Shown here piece by piece: positions 1-7,676 of a stretch of 64,000 bases of DNA. The translations under genes and the position numbers were made by a program. The notes under the pieces were generated by a model, which saw only the letters and a program-made list of their open reading frames with translations, did no database searches and had not been told where the DNA came from. The stretch is taken from assembly GCA_046290435.1 (NCBI GenBank), contig JBKAGO010000042.1, forward strand, positions 1 through 64,000, given 5' to 3'. Each line of letters starts with the position of its first letter. The first letter of the stretch is position 1. Source of the DNA: CAVQUE01 sp046290435 (GTDB taxonomy: Bacteria; Actinomycetota; Acidimicrobiia; Acidimicrobiales; UBA8592).

Positions 1-170
1 GCGCCGGCGGTCGCCCGCCCACGTCCATTCCCCATCAGGTCGTACCCTGCCCTCTGATGGATCTCTCGTCGTCCGACCTCCGCCGGCGCGCCGCTGCCGG
101 GATGCCGCTCGACTATCTGGTGCCCGACGGCGTGCGAGACCACATCGAGGAGCGGGGGCTCTACTCGTGA
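1..170 (+). CDS. nadD: Nicotinate-nucleotide adenylyltransferase, C-terminal fragment
   Basis: The gene enters from the left edge; the visible frame starts at base 3 and ends with TGA at 168-170, giving about 55 residues. The fragment contains SSSDLRRRAAAGMPLDYLVP followed by DGVRDHIEERGLY, which is the conserved C-terminal end of NadD (the iS-T/S-xIR-R and LVPxxVxxYI elements). NadD adenylates nicotinate mononucleotide in NAD synthesis. The stop overlaps the GTG of the next gene by the 4-base GTGA arrangement, so the two are translationally coupled. The order nadD - LCP-like gene - rsfS is common in actinobacteria and supports the call. The catalytic N-terminal half lies outside the window. 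Confidence 0.85.
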   Translation, partial: AGGRPPTSIPHQVVPCPLMDLSSSDLRRRAAAGMPLDYLVPDGVRDHIEERGLYS

Positions 171-1351
171 CGACGGCCCGCCGGGCGCGGACCGGCCACG
201 GCCATCGCCGCCGAACCAGGCCCGCGTGGTGGGCATGGTCGCTGCCGTTCACGATGGTGATCCTCGCCGCCGGGGTGCCCTTCTTGCTCTGGTACGCGGC
301 CGATGCCATCGTCACCTCGACCGATGGCACCGTCACCCAGCGCATCACCGATCCCGCTGCGCCAGGTTACGAAGTCGCCGTCGTGGCGTCGCCGTCGTAT
401 CTGGTGCTGGGTCTCGACCCCGACGGCGAGCTCGATCACGTCGCACTGATGAGCGTCGCGGCAAACGACGAGGGCGGGACCGTTCTGCTCCTCCCTGCGG
501 AGACGCTGGTGGAACCCACCGTGCGGCTCCTCGACGTCCATCGCGCCGACGGCGACGACGGCGTGCGTCGCTCCGTTTCGGATCTCCTGCAGATCGGTCT
601 CGATGCGATGTCTGTCCTCGACGAGGAATCCTGGCGCACACTGCTCGAGCCCGTCGGTCCCGTTCCCGTGGACATCACCGAGGACCTCGTCCGGGTCGAC
701 CCCGACGGCTCCGGGGCCACCGAGGTCCTCTGGCGTGCCGGTTCGATCTCCGTCGCGCCCGAGGAGGTCAGCACCTTTCTCGGCTGGGTCAATCGGGGCG
801 AGGATCGCTTCAATCGCCTGCGTCGGCAGAAGGAGTTCTGGACCGCATGGCTGGCCGCGGTGGCCGTGTCGGACGACCCGGGGGTCGTCCCGGGCGAGAT
901 CGATGAGGGCATCGGCCGGTTCGTGCGCGGCGCAGCTCGCGACCCCGTGGTGATCACGCCGTCGGCGACTGCCGTCGAGCTACGCCGGGGACCTGCATTC
1001 GAACTCGACGTCGAGGCGCTGCGCGATACTGCCGTGGCGATGATCCCGTTCCCGTTGCCGCCCGAGGATTCGGAGCGGCCGCGGGTACGTCTGCTCGACG
1101 GTGCCGGCGGGCTCGACGTAGCGGCCAACCATGGTTCGGCGCTCGTGCGTGCCGGTGCACAGATCGTCATCATCGGCAACGCAACGCAGTTCGGGGCGAA
1201 CTCGACCGTCGTCGTCTACCACGACGGGCGTTTCGCCGACGATGCCGCTGCACTCGGCGACGCAGTGGGCGCGAACGATGTGTATCTCGAGGATCTGGAG
1301 GAACCTGTGGTCGATATCACGGTCATCATCGGTGAGGATCAGCGGGCGTGA
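167..1351 (+). CDS. LCP-like membrane protein with LytR C-terminal domain
   Basis: 394 residues. An N-terminal basic stretch is followed by one membrane segment (about residues 22-45), so the protein is probably anchored with the bulk outside. The middle region (about 60-300) resembles a LytR-CpsA-Psr domain, including the late element EDRFNRLRRQKEFW that matches the family D-x-x-R-x-x-RQ motif. The usual RSDT motif is replaced by ELDHVALMS, so phosphotransferase activity (joining teichoic acid or arabinogalactan-type polymers to peptidoglycan) is doubtful. Residues about 305-390 (RVRLLDGAGG to VDITVIIGED) fit the LytR_C domain. GTG start at 167 overlaps nadD; its own TGA overlaps rsfS by 4 bases. 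Confidence 0.72.
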   Translation: MTTARRARTGHGHRRRTRPAWWAWSLPFTMVILAAGVPFLLWYAADAIVTSTDGTVTQRITDPAAPGYEVAVVASPSYLVLGLDPDGELDHVALMSVAANDEGGTVLLLPAETLVEPTVRLLDVHRADGDDGVRRSVSDLLQIGLDAMSVLDEESWRTLLEPVGPVPVDITEDLVRVDPDGSGATEVLWRAGSISVAPEEVSTFLGWVNRGEDRFNRLRRQKEFWTAWLAAVAVSDDPGVVPGEIDEGIGRFVRGAARDPVVITPSATAVELRRGPAFELDVEALRDTAVAMIPFPLPPEDSERPRVRLLDGAGGLDVAANHGSALVRAGAQIVIIGNATQFGANSTVVVYHDGRFADDAAALGDAVGANDVYLEDLEEPVVDITVIIGEDQRA

Positions 1352-1788
1352 CACGCCCCGATCAGGCTCCCGAGAGCGAGATACCGGACCCCGAAGCCGC
1401 GGACCGGCCCGCCCCCATCGTCACGATCGACCCGGCCGACGAGGACCTCGCCTGGGCGTTGGTGGCCGCACGGGCCGCCGACGACAAGCTCGGTACCGAC
1501 ACCGTCATCATCGATGTCGGCGAGGTGCTCGGCATCACCGGTTGGTTCGTCATCACGACCGGCCGCAACACCCGTCAGGTCAAGGCGATCGCCGAGGCAA
1601 TCGAGGCCGACCTCGTCGAGGCCGGCGGTCCGCGACCGCTCCGCAGCGAAGGGAGGGACGAGTTCAACTGGGTATTGATCGACTACGGCGGTTTCGTCGT
1701 GCACGTGTTCGATACCGAGGCCCGCAGCCATTACGGACTCGATCGTCTCTGGAGCGATCGACCCCACGTCGCCCTCGACGCGACCTGA
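1348..1788 (+). CDS. rsfS: Ribosomal silencing factor RsfS
   Basis: 146 residues, GTG start in a GTGA overlap with the gene before it. The core from about residue 28 to 137 is a RsfS/DUF143 domain: KLGTDTVIIDVGEVLGITGWFVITTG, then RNTRQVKAIAEAIEADL, and the C-terminal EFNWVLIDYGGFVVHVFDTEARSHYGLDRLW, which is the family signature. RsfS binds ribosomal protein uL14 and blocks subunit joining when nutrients are scarce. The first 27 residues are an acidic, proline-rich extension not needed for the fold. Position next to nadD is the usual genomic context. Confidence 0.93.
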   Translation: MTRPDQAPESEIPDPEAADRPAPIVTIDPADEDLAWALVAARAADDKLGTDTVIIDVGEVLGITGWFVITTGRNTRQVKAIAEAIEADLVEAGGPRPLRSEGRDEFNWVLIDYGGFVVHVFDTEARSHYGLDRLWSDRPHVALDAT

Positions 1789-1824
1789 GGCGAGCCCGCC
1801 GGGCTGCGGGCCCCGAACCGGCTC

Positions 1825-1830
1825 TATGCT
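1825..1830 (+). promoter_or_regulatory. -10 element TATGCT of a leaderless start
   Basis: TATGCT ends 6 bases before the ATG at 1837. With the usual distance from -10 to transcription start, the mRNA would begin at or beside the ATG. Confidence 0.6.
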
Positions 1831-1836
1831 CGCCCG

Positions 1837-3150
1837 ATGGGCGGACGATCTTGGTCGGGTCTGGTGCTCGTGGTCATGGCTGCGGGACTGGGCTGGGGCA
1901 GCAGCAGTGGGAACGCACAGGAGCCTGTGCGGTGTGCGGGCGAGATCGCGACGATCGTCGCCGATGGCAGCCGGGTCGTGTCGGGTACTTCCGGTCGCGA
2001 TGTCATCGTCGGGAGCCGCCGGGGCGAGGTCATCCGGGGGCGCGGGGGCGACGACCTCATCTGCGGCCGCGGCGGCGACGATCGGATCCACGGCGGAGCA
2101 GGCGATGACATCATCCGCGGCAACCGTGGCAACGACGTCCTGCGGGGTCGGGCCGGCAACGATCTCCTCGATGGTGGTGCCGGCGACGACCTCACCCTTG
2201 GTGGCCGAGGGGTCGACCGCTGCATCGGTGGGATCGGAAGCGATCGTCGTCGAGGATGCGAGACCGACCCTGCCGTGCCCGCACCCACACCGATGCCTGC
2301 ACCATCGGCCGCCGAGGTGCCAGATGCCGCCGAACCGGGCGCCGGGCCGGACACGATCCCCCCGATCGAAGAGGCCCCGACACCCCAGCCCACGGCCACC
2401 CCGGAGCCTGAACCGTCGGCCACTCCGGATCCTCTGCCCACGACCACCCCGGAGCCTTCGCCGGCGCCCGCAGCTCCGCTCCCACCGCCTCCCGCCGACG
2501 GAGCGCTCGTCTCCTTCACGTTCGACGACGGCTGGATCTCCCAGGCCACCGTCGCCCAGCCGCTGCTGGAGCGGTTCGGCTACCGCGGCACCTTCTACCT
2601 GCTCAGTGGTTACCTCGGCGTGTTCCCCTACATCTCCGAAGCACAGGCGATCGGATTGCATGCGGCGGGTCACGAGATCGGCAGCCACACCATCTCCCAC
2701 CCACACCTTCCGCAGCTTCCGATCGACGAACTCCGGCGCGAGCTCGTGACCTCCCGGCGCGACCTCGAGGCTGCGATCGGAGTGCCCGTGGCGCATTTCG
2801 CGTCGCCGTACGGGGAGGCCGACGCCCGGGTGCTCGACGAGGTGCGCCCGGTGTACAGCTCCCATCGTGGCGTGTTCGAGGGCCTGAATCGGCGAGGTCT
2901 CATCGATCGCTACGACATCCGGGTGCGCAACGTGATGGACACCACGTCCCAGGCCACCGTGGAGGCCTGGATGGACGAGGCCATCGCGAACGGTGCCTGG
3001 CTGGTGCTCGTCTACCACGACGTGATCGACGCCCCCCGTACCTACGACACCACGCCGGCTGCGCTCGAAGCCCACCTGGCCGCGGCCAGGGCACGAAACC
3101 TCGAGGGCGCAACCGTTGGACAGGCCTTGGCCGCTTTCGCCGGCTTCTGA
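1837..3150 (+). CDS. Secreted RTX-repeat / polysaccharide deacetylase fusion
   Basis: 437 residues. Residues 1-27 form a signal peptide (hydrophobic core then GNAQ). Residues about 50-140 carry glycine-aspartate nonapeptide repeats of the RTX calcium-binding type (GGDDLICGR, GGAGDDIIRG, GNDLLDGGAGDD). Residues about 145-220 are a proline/threonine/glutamate-rich linker. From about 225 a NodB-type deacetylase domain follows: TFDDGW (D230, D231) and the metal-binding H284-T-I-S-H288, with the later LVLVYHDV motif. The enzyme would remove acetyl groups from a cell-wall or capsule polysaccharide, possibly after calcium-dependent folding outside the cell. It has its own leaderless promoter and stands alone. 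The substrate cannot be read from sequence. Confidence 0.85.
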   Translation: MGGRSWSGLVLVVMAAGLGWGSSSGNAQEPVRCAGEIATIVADGSRVVSGTSGRDVIVGSRRGEVIRGRGGDDLICGRGGDDRIHGGAGDDIIRGNRGNDVLRGRAGNDLLDGGAGDDLTLGGRGVDRCIGGIGSDRRRGCETDPAVPAPTPMPAPSAAEVPDAAEPGAGPDTIPPIEEAPTPQPTATPEPEPSATPDPLPTTTPEPSPAPAAPLPPPPADGALVSFTFDDGWISQATVAQPLLERFGYRGTFYLLSGYLGVFPYISEAQAIGLHAAGHEIGSHTISHPHLPQLPIDELRRELVTSRRDLEAAIGVPVAHFASPYGEADARVLDEVRPVYSSHRGVFEGLNRRGLIDRYDIRVRNVMDTTSQATVEAWMDEAIANGAWLVLVYHDVIDAPRTYDTTPAALEAHLAAARARNLEGATVGQALAAFAGF

Positions 3151-3180
3151 GCCCGGCCGCGGCCGAGGTGGCAGCACGAG

Positions 3181-3253
3181 CGTGGCCCGAGCTGCCCGTG
3201 AGCGCGTCGAAAGGCAGCGGGAGATGGCAGGACCGGATCCGCCGGATCGCACC
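3181..3253. repeat. Dispersed 73-bp intergenic repeat, copy A
   Basis: Begins CGTGGCCCGAGC and ends with GCACC. A copy of the same length without gaps lies at 60274-60346; a hand alignment gives 60 of 73 identical positions. Both copies lie in the + strand orientation, directly after the stop of a + strand gene. No coding function is apparent. Confidence 0.7.
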
Positions 3254-3314
3254 TGCCCGCAGCCTCCGGGAGAGGATTCACCCCTTGTTCGCCGACCCGT
3301 CGCAGGGCGGGAAC

Positions 3315-3320
3315 TAGCAT
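3315..3320 (+). promoter_or_regulatory. -10 element TAGCAT before an ATC start
   Basis: TAGCAT ends 6 bases before the ATC at 3327, the same geometry as the leaderless genes of this window. The first three bases are also the in-frame stop that closes the frame upstream. Confidence 0.5.
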
Positions 3321-3326
3321 CCCCGC

Positions 3327-4238
3327 ATCGACCGATCCATCCACGCCATTCAACTCTCCGACACGCACTTTCTCGAGCGCGGGCTCGAGGCCGAGGGCGG
3401 GGGAGCGTACGACACGTCGCTCGCGTTCGAGCATGTGCTCGAACACCTGGGCGACCACGACCACTACGACTTCGTCGCGGTCACCGGCGACATCGCCGAC
3501 CACGGGCGCCCGGCGCAATACGAGCTCGCAGCGGCGGCCTTACGGCGTCTCCAGGCCGACGTGAAGGTGTGTCCGGGCAACCACGACGCCGACGAGGCGC
3601 TGCGCGCACATCTCGACGGTGCCGACATCTCGATGCCTCGTGTGGTCGAGCTCGGGGCGTGGGCCTTCTTGTTCGTCGACTCGAACGCAGGTGTCATGGA
3701 GCCCGACGACTCCGGACGTCTGGTCGATCCCCCCGGCGACGCGAGGTTGCACAACGACGGGGTGCTCGCCGATGCCGAGGCGGACTGGGTGCGCGACGCC
3801 TGTTCCCGGACCGCGGCCGACCACGTGTTCATCTGGGTGCACCATCCGCCGAGTCACGACCTACCGGCTCTTTCGCGCAACGCGCCCTACACCGAGGCGT
3901 GGAGGGCGCTGCTCGCTGACCTGCCCGCGGTGCGCGGCCTGGGCGGCGGCCACACTCACGTGCCGGCCGAGTACGACCTCGACGGCCGCCCGGTGATCGT
4001 CGCTCCCTCGTTCAAGAACAACTTCGACCTCGAGGCCGCCATCTGGCTCCCGCCCGGTTACCGAACCTATGCGTTCGCACCCGACGGTTCCGTCACCAGC
4101 GAGGTCCATCTCCTCGAGCACCACGACGAGCACTGGCCCCAGCGACGCATGGGCCGCGCCATCAAGGCACTGTTCGCCGGCGAGCTCACCCATGCCGAGC
4201 TCGCTGAGATCGCCGCCCGTCGACACGGCGACCGCTGA
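3327..4238 (+). CDS. Calcineurin-like metallophosphoesterase (cyclic-nucleotide phosphodiesterase type)
   Basis: About 303 residues if translation starts at ATC 3327. The metal-binding motifs of the family are all present in one frame: IQLSDTHF (D-x-H), VTGDIADHG (GDxxD), CPGNHDAD (GNHD), WVHHPP and GGHTHVPAEY (GHTH). Icc-type members hydrolyse cyclic nucleotides or phosphodiesters. The first normal start codon, GTG 3435, would delete the SDTH motif, and the frame is closed by TAG at 3315, so no ATG, GTG or TTG is available upstream. The leaderless -10 element places the mRNA start near ATC 3327. An ATC start, or an ATG changed by a single base (true mutation or sequencing error), explains this. 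Monocistronic, followed by a tRNA on the other strand. Confidence 0.75.
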   Translation: MDRSIHAIQLSDTHFLERGLEAEGGGAYDTSLAFEHVLEHLGDHDHYDFVAVTGDIADHGRPAQYELAAAALRRLQADVKVCPGNHDADEALRAHLDGADISMPRVVELGAWAFLFVDSNAGVMEPDDSGRLVDPPGDARLHNDGVLADAEADWVRDACSRTAADHVFIWVHHPPSHDLPALSRNAPYTEAWRALLADLPAVRGLGGGHTHVPAEYDLDGRPVIVAPSFKNNFDLEAAIWLPPGYRTYAFAPDGSVTSEVHLLEHHDEHWPQRRMGRAIKALFAGELTHAELAEIAARRHGDR

Positions 4239-4304
4239 TCGGTCTGTGTCGGCGGTAACCCGGGCGGCGGAGACGATCGACCCGAGTTCGTTCCAGACGC
4301 GACG

Positions 4305-4341
4305 AAGGCCGGGTCGGGGCATGTCCCCTGACCTGGCCTTT
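4305..4341 (-). terminator. Hairpin downstream of tRNA-Ala
   Basis: Read on the minus strand, just after the tRNA 3' end, AAGGCC, GGTC and GGGG pair in order with CCCC, GACC and GGCCTT around a short ACATG loop. There is a weak T-rich tail (TTCGTCG). Probably terminates the tRNA transcript; it may also serve the convergent metallophosphoesterase. Confidence 0.5.
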
Positions 4342-4348
4342 CGTGGAG

Positions 4349-4421
4349 TGGAGCTACGGAGAATCGAACTCCGGACCTCTTCCATGCCATGGAAGCGCTC
4401 TACCAACTGAGCTATAGCCCC
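4349..4421 (-). tRNA. tRNA-Ala (anticodon GGC)
   Basis: Minus strand, 73 nt. The acceptor arms GGGGCTA and TAGCTCC pair (one G-U) with discriminator A at 4349. The D arm (AGCTCAGTTGGTAGAGC), the anticodon arm CTTCC-ATGGCAT-GGAAG and the T arm with GTTCGATTC are all canonical. The anticodon is GGC, which reads Ala GCC/GCU codons. The 3' CCA is not encoded (CTC follows). A -10-like TAGCAT lies upstream at 4462-4467 on the same strand. Confidence 0.95.
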
Positions 4422-4526
4422 GGGAGCAGCCGCCTGAGACAGGTAGCCGACCGGCTGGGAAATGCTAGCAGGGCGATGACGGAGATCGACACCTCCTCGC
4501 CGCCGATGCGCGCGACCGCGGTCTGT

Positions 4527-5396
4527 CTAGGAGGTGTCGCCGCTGTCGTTGTCGTCGAGGTACTGCTCGAGCAGGGTGGCCAGCTCGTCACCGGTCGGGA
4601 GATCTGCGGGATGGCCGTGCGCAACGGTGTCGATGTGGGTCTCGAGGTTGGCGACCAGTGCGCTGCGTTCGCCGTCGGCGCGGATGACGGCGTCGAGACG
4701 CGCCGATACCGACATCGCCTCGTGGCGCAGGGCGGTGGTGGCGAAGCGGCGGTCGGCGATGCGCTCGAGCCCGTCGAGCAGCGCCACCGTGGCCGCCGGG
4801 AACGCCTCGGTCGCGACATAGTGGGGCACCGGCGCCCACAGGCCGACGGCAGGGACGCCCTGCGCCGCGCACGTCCGCTCGATCGCCCCGTGGATACCCG
4901 CAGGAACGTCGAGCTTGCCCTCGAGATAGCCCACCCGCTGCACCAGCGCCGGTGTCGTCCCGATGCCCGAGAGCGTCACCGGGCGGGTGTGCGCCGTGGC
5001 TGCCGGGTAGGCGCCGAGGCTGACGACCATCCGTACCTCGAGCTCACGGGCGAGGCTGACGACGCTCTCGGAGAACGCGCGCCAGCCGCGGTCCGGTTCG
5101 GGTCCCCGCAGCACGACGACGTCGCGCCCGTCGAGGTCACGCACCGCGACCATCTCGATGCACGGCCAGTCGATGCCCGAGTTGACGCCGTCGTCGATGT
5201 GCATCATCGGTCGGCGGTTGCGATGGTCGACGAGGGCGTCCGCGTCGAAGCTGGCCACCAGCACCGAGGCAGGACCGATCAGCACCTGCGCCAGGCGATC
5301 GAGTGTGCGACCGGCATCGACCCAGCCGTCGAGCAGCACGACCAGCACCGGCGCATCGAGGACCGGCAGGGCATGGCGCTGCGGCTCGGCGATCAC
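4527..5396 (-). CDS. PAC2 family protein
   Basis: 289 residues from GTG 5396. The chosen start sits in a 4-base GTGA overlap with the upstream phosphotransferase; the frame stays open further upstream but only as antisense of that gene. The sequence fits the PAC2 fold (proteasome-assembly-chaperone-like): VLDAPVLVVLLDGWVDAG near the start, then VVLRGPEPDRGWRAF, VVSLGAYPAATAHTRPV and VGYLEGKLDVPAGIHGAI. Actinobacteria carry these proteins alongside the proteasome/Pup system, but the bacterial role is not settled. The last 60 residues are acidic and probably flexible. Likely one operon with the kinase-like gene before it. Confidence 0.8.
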   Translation of the reverse strand: MIAEPQRHALPVLDAPVLVVLLDGWVDAGRTLDRLAQVLIGPASVLVASFDADALVDHRNRRPMMHIDDGVNSGIDWPCIEMVAVRDLDGRDVVVLRGPEPDRGWRAFSESVVSLARELEVRMVVSLGAYPAATAHTRPVTLSGIGTTPALVQRVGYLEGKLDVPAGIHGAIERTCAAQGVPAVGLWAPVPHYVATEAFPAATVALLDGLERIADRRFATTALRHEAMSVSARLDAVIRADGERSALVANLETHIDTVAHGHPADLPTGDELATLLEQYLDDNDSGDTS

Positions 5397-6424
5397 CCGA
5401 GGGCCTCGAGATGTGCGCCGGCTCGGGTGAGCAGCCCCCGGATGCGGACGTCGAAGTCGTGCACGTCGGCCGGGACATCGCCCATCGCCCCCGACAGGTA
5501 GCGGCTGTAGACCCCTTCGAGGATGCAGGCGAGACGCCAGCTGGCGAACGCCAGGTGGTAGTCGAGCACCCCGATGTCTCGGCCGCTGGCATCGGCGTAG
5601 AAGCCCGCCAAGGCCGCCCGATCGGCGAAGCCGTCGACGGTGGTGGGGGAGTCGTCGAGCGCAGTGAGCTCGTCGCCCGGCTCGGCCCAGTAGGTGAGGA
5701 GCTGCGCCAGGTCCACCAGCGGGTCCCCGAGGGTGCACAACTCCCAGTCGAGCACCGCGAGGACCTCCCCGTCGGCGGAGACGATGCAGTTGTCCAGCCG
5801 ATAATCGCCGTGGACGAGTGTGGCCGGACCCTGCTCGGGGATGCGCTGTTCGAGCGCAGCGTGCAGCGCTGCGACCTCGGGACGCTCGGTGGTGCGGGAG
5901 TCGTCGAACTGACGCATCCAGCGCCGGAGCTGGCGTTCGACATAGGCATCGGGACGGCCCAGGGAGTCGAGACCGACGGCGACGAGGTCGACGCGATGGA
6001 TCTCGGCCAGCACCTCGGCGAGCCGTCGTGACACCTGCGTGCGCGCTGCGGGCTCGAGTTCTGCGGCGATGGCGGTGCTGCGGGCGACGATGCCCTCGAC
6101 CTCGTCCATGACGTAGAACGGCGCACCCGTGACCGAGGCGTCATCGCAGAAGCCGACGGTGGCCGGCACCGGCACCGCCGTGTCGGCGAGCGCCGAGATG
6201 ATGCGGTGCTCGCGGCCCATGTCGTGGGCCGTGGCGAGCACCTGATGGAGTGGCGGCCGGCGCAGCACCCATCGGCCCGACCCTGCGTCGTGGACTCGAT
6301 AAGTGAGGTTCGAGTGGCCGCCGGCGATCAGCTCGAATCGCAGTGGCACCTCGACGGGCACACGTGCGGCCAGCCACTCGGTGACGGGCTCGGGCTCGAT
6401 CCCGGCGATCGGGGCGTTCGACAT
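5393..6424 (-). CDS. Phosphotransferase of the APH / ACAD10-like family
   Basis: 343 residues, ATG 6424 with a GGAGGA Shine-Dalgarno close upstream. The kinase fold is shown by the N-lobe GGHSNLTYRV and VLRRPP, the catalytic loop LVHGDYRLDNCIV (HGDxxxxN) and the metal-binding VLDWELCTLGDPLVDLA. These are features of the aminoglycoside phosphotransferase superfamily, here the branch (ACAD10/11 kinase domain, Rv3168-like) commonly found next to acyl-CoA metabolism genes in actinobacteria. The substrate is probably a small hydroxylated compound; antibiotic resistance should not be assumed. A TACCGT -10 candidate lies at 6451-6456 on the minus strand. Confidence 0.82.
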   Translation of the reverse strand: MSNAPIAGIEPEPVTEWLAARVPVEVPLRFELIAGGHSNLTYRVHDAGSGRWVLRRPPLHQVLATAHDMGREHRIISALADTAVPVPATVGFCDDASVTGAPFYVMDEVEGIVARSTAIAAELEPAARTQVSRRLAEVLAEIHRVDLVAVGLDSLGRPDAYVERQLRRWMRQFDDSRTTERPEVAALHAALEQRIPEQGPATLVHGDYRLDNCIVSADGEVLAVLDWELCTLGDPLVDLAQLLTYWAEPGDELTALDDSPTTVDGFADRAALAGFYADASGRDIGVLDYHLAFASWRLACILEGVYSRYLSGAMGDVPADVHDFDVRIRGLLTRAGAHLEALG

Positions 6425-6552
6425 TGGTCCTCCGGGGCGATGGTGTCGTCACGGTAGTGCCGGGCGGCGAGACGTGCGCGCGACCCCCGTTGCTTGGCCG
6501 GCCCCTGTCCGATGTGGGAATGTGGCGCGGTCGACCACAGTTCGAGGAAGCC

Positions 6553-7254
6553 ATGCCTGACGTCACCGATGCCACATTCAACACGGCCGTCGTGGAACGC
6601 TCGAAGACCGTTCCCGTCGTCGTCGACCTCTGGGCCCCATGGTGTGGTCCGTGCAAGACGCTCGGACCGATCATCGAGAAGGTCATCGCCGACACCAACG
6701 GCGCAGTCGAGTTGGCCAAGGTCAACGTCGATGAGAATCCCGCCACCGCCCAGGCCTTCCAGGTCCAGGGAATCCCTGCGGTGTTCGCGATCGTCGACGG
6801 ACGGGTCGTCGACAGCTTCGTCGGCGCCCAGGGCGAGGCAGCTGTGCGGACCTTCGTCGACGCCCTGGTCACCGCGGGCGAACCCAGCCAGGTCGACCTG
6901 CTCGTCGCCGCCGGCGACCGGGAATCGCTCCAGGCCGCGCTCGAGCTCGAACCGGACCACGAGGGCGCCATCGTCGCCCTCGCCGAACTGCTCGCCGCCG
7001 AGGGCGAGGACCAGCAGGCGCTCGATCTGCTCGCCCGTGTCCCCGAGACAGGCGAGACCCGGCGGGTCGCGGCGATGATCCGCACCGGCGCCCCCGGCCA
7101 GGAGGACGTGCTCGCCAAGCTCGACGAGCTCCTCGAACGCGTCCGCGACGACGAGACCGTCCGCCAGCAGTTCGTCGATCTGCTCGACGTGCTCGGTCCC
7201 GAGCATCCCCGCACCGCCGAGTACCGGCGGCGGCTGTCTTCGGCACTGTTCTGA
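6553..7254 (+). CDS. Thioredoxin with C-terminal TPR region (CnoX/YbbN-like)
   Basis: 233 residues from ATG 6553; the frame is open upstream, but that segment does not look like protein. Residues 1-105 are a thioredoxin domain with the redox motif W30-C31-G-P-C34 and the cis-proline region VQGIPAVFAIVDG. Residues about 115-230 form helical TPR-like repeats rich in Leu/Ala/Glu (QAALELEPDHEGAIVALAELLAAEGEDQQALDLL), as in CnoX/YbbN co-chaperones that hand substrates to GroEL or DnaK. Here both active-site cysteines are present, so redox activity is likely. Cytoplasmic; monocistronic by spacing. Confidence 0.88.
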   Translation: MPDVTDATFNTAVVERSKTVPVVVDLWAPWCGPCKTLGPIIEKVIADTNGAVELAKVNVDENPATAQAFQVQGIPAVFAIVDGRVVDSFVGAQGEAAVRTFVDALVTAGEPSQVDLLVAAGDRESLQAALELEPDHEGAIVALAELLAAEGEDQQALDLLARVPETGETRRVAAMIRTGAPGQEDVLAKLDELLERVRDDETVRQQFVDLLDVLGPEHPRTAEYRRRLSSALF

Positions 7255-7306
7255 TCCACCGACGGATGCGGTCCTGCTCGGTCCCACCGCTCGATCGGTC
7301 GCTGCG

Positions 7307-7612
7307 TTGAGAGCGCCACGCGTCGAGCGCCATCGGGGCTACTGGCTCGTCGTGGGCGGTCCCGTTCCGCCCGGATCGGCCGGCATCACGCTCGGCAAGG
7401 TGGTGATCGTGCGCCGCGACGCCGCTCACCGGGCCCGGCTGTTGCGCCACGAACTCGTCCACGTCGAGCAATGGGCACGCCACGGCATGCTGGGGTTCAC
7501 GGTGCGCTACCTGACGTCGTACCTGCGCTGGCGTCTCGCCGGTTACCCCCACGTCGGCGCCTACCGCCGGATCCCCCTCGAGATCGAGGCTTACTGGCGC
7601 GAGCGCCACTGA
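7307..7612 (+). CDS. Small putative zinc-metallopeptidase-like protein (HELVH motif)
   Basis: 101 residues, TTG start at 7307 (the only start that keeps the basic N-terminus). It contains RLLRHELVHVEQWARHG, a HExxH zinc motif followed by EQ, as in DUF4157-type and other minimal metallopeptidase domains. There is no signal peptide. The protein ends in a basic and aromatic stretch (RIPLEIEAYWRERH). It lies 52 bases after the thioredoxin gene and 64 bases before comEA. Whether it cleaves protein cannot be decided: the domain is very short, and the third zinc ligand is not obvious, though E93 or H101 could serve. Confidence 0.65.
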   Translation: MRAPRVERHRGYWLVVGGPVPPGSAGITLGKVVIVRRDAAHRARLLRHELVHVEQWARHGMLGFTVRYLTSYLRWRLAGYPHVGAYRRIPLEIEAYWRERH

Positions 7613-7676
7613 CTGGGCGCTAGCCTCAGCTCCACTTCCCCCTCCGTCGATCCGTCGATCATCCCGGAGGGCCCCC

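Noticed and set aside
1339..3252. 637-codon minus-strand frame opposite rsfS and the deacetylase
   Set aside because: It overlaps two well-supported + strand genes and its sequence is Gly/Arg/Ser-rich shadow. Its first codons come from repeat A.
4389..5501. 370-codon + strand frame starting in the tRNA
   Set aside because: Begins inside the tRNA-Ala gene and runs antisense to the PAC2 gene; no domain is recognised.
5393..6424. Aminoglycoside resistance gene
   Set aside because: The fold is shared, but the sequence fits the ACAD10-like kinase branch with acyl-CoA-type neighbours in actinobacteria, not known resistance enzymes.
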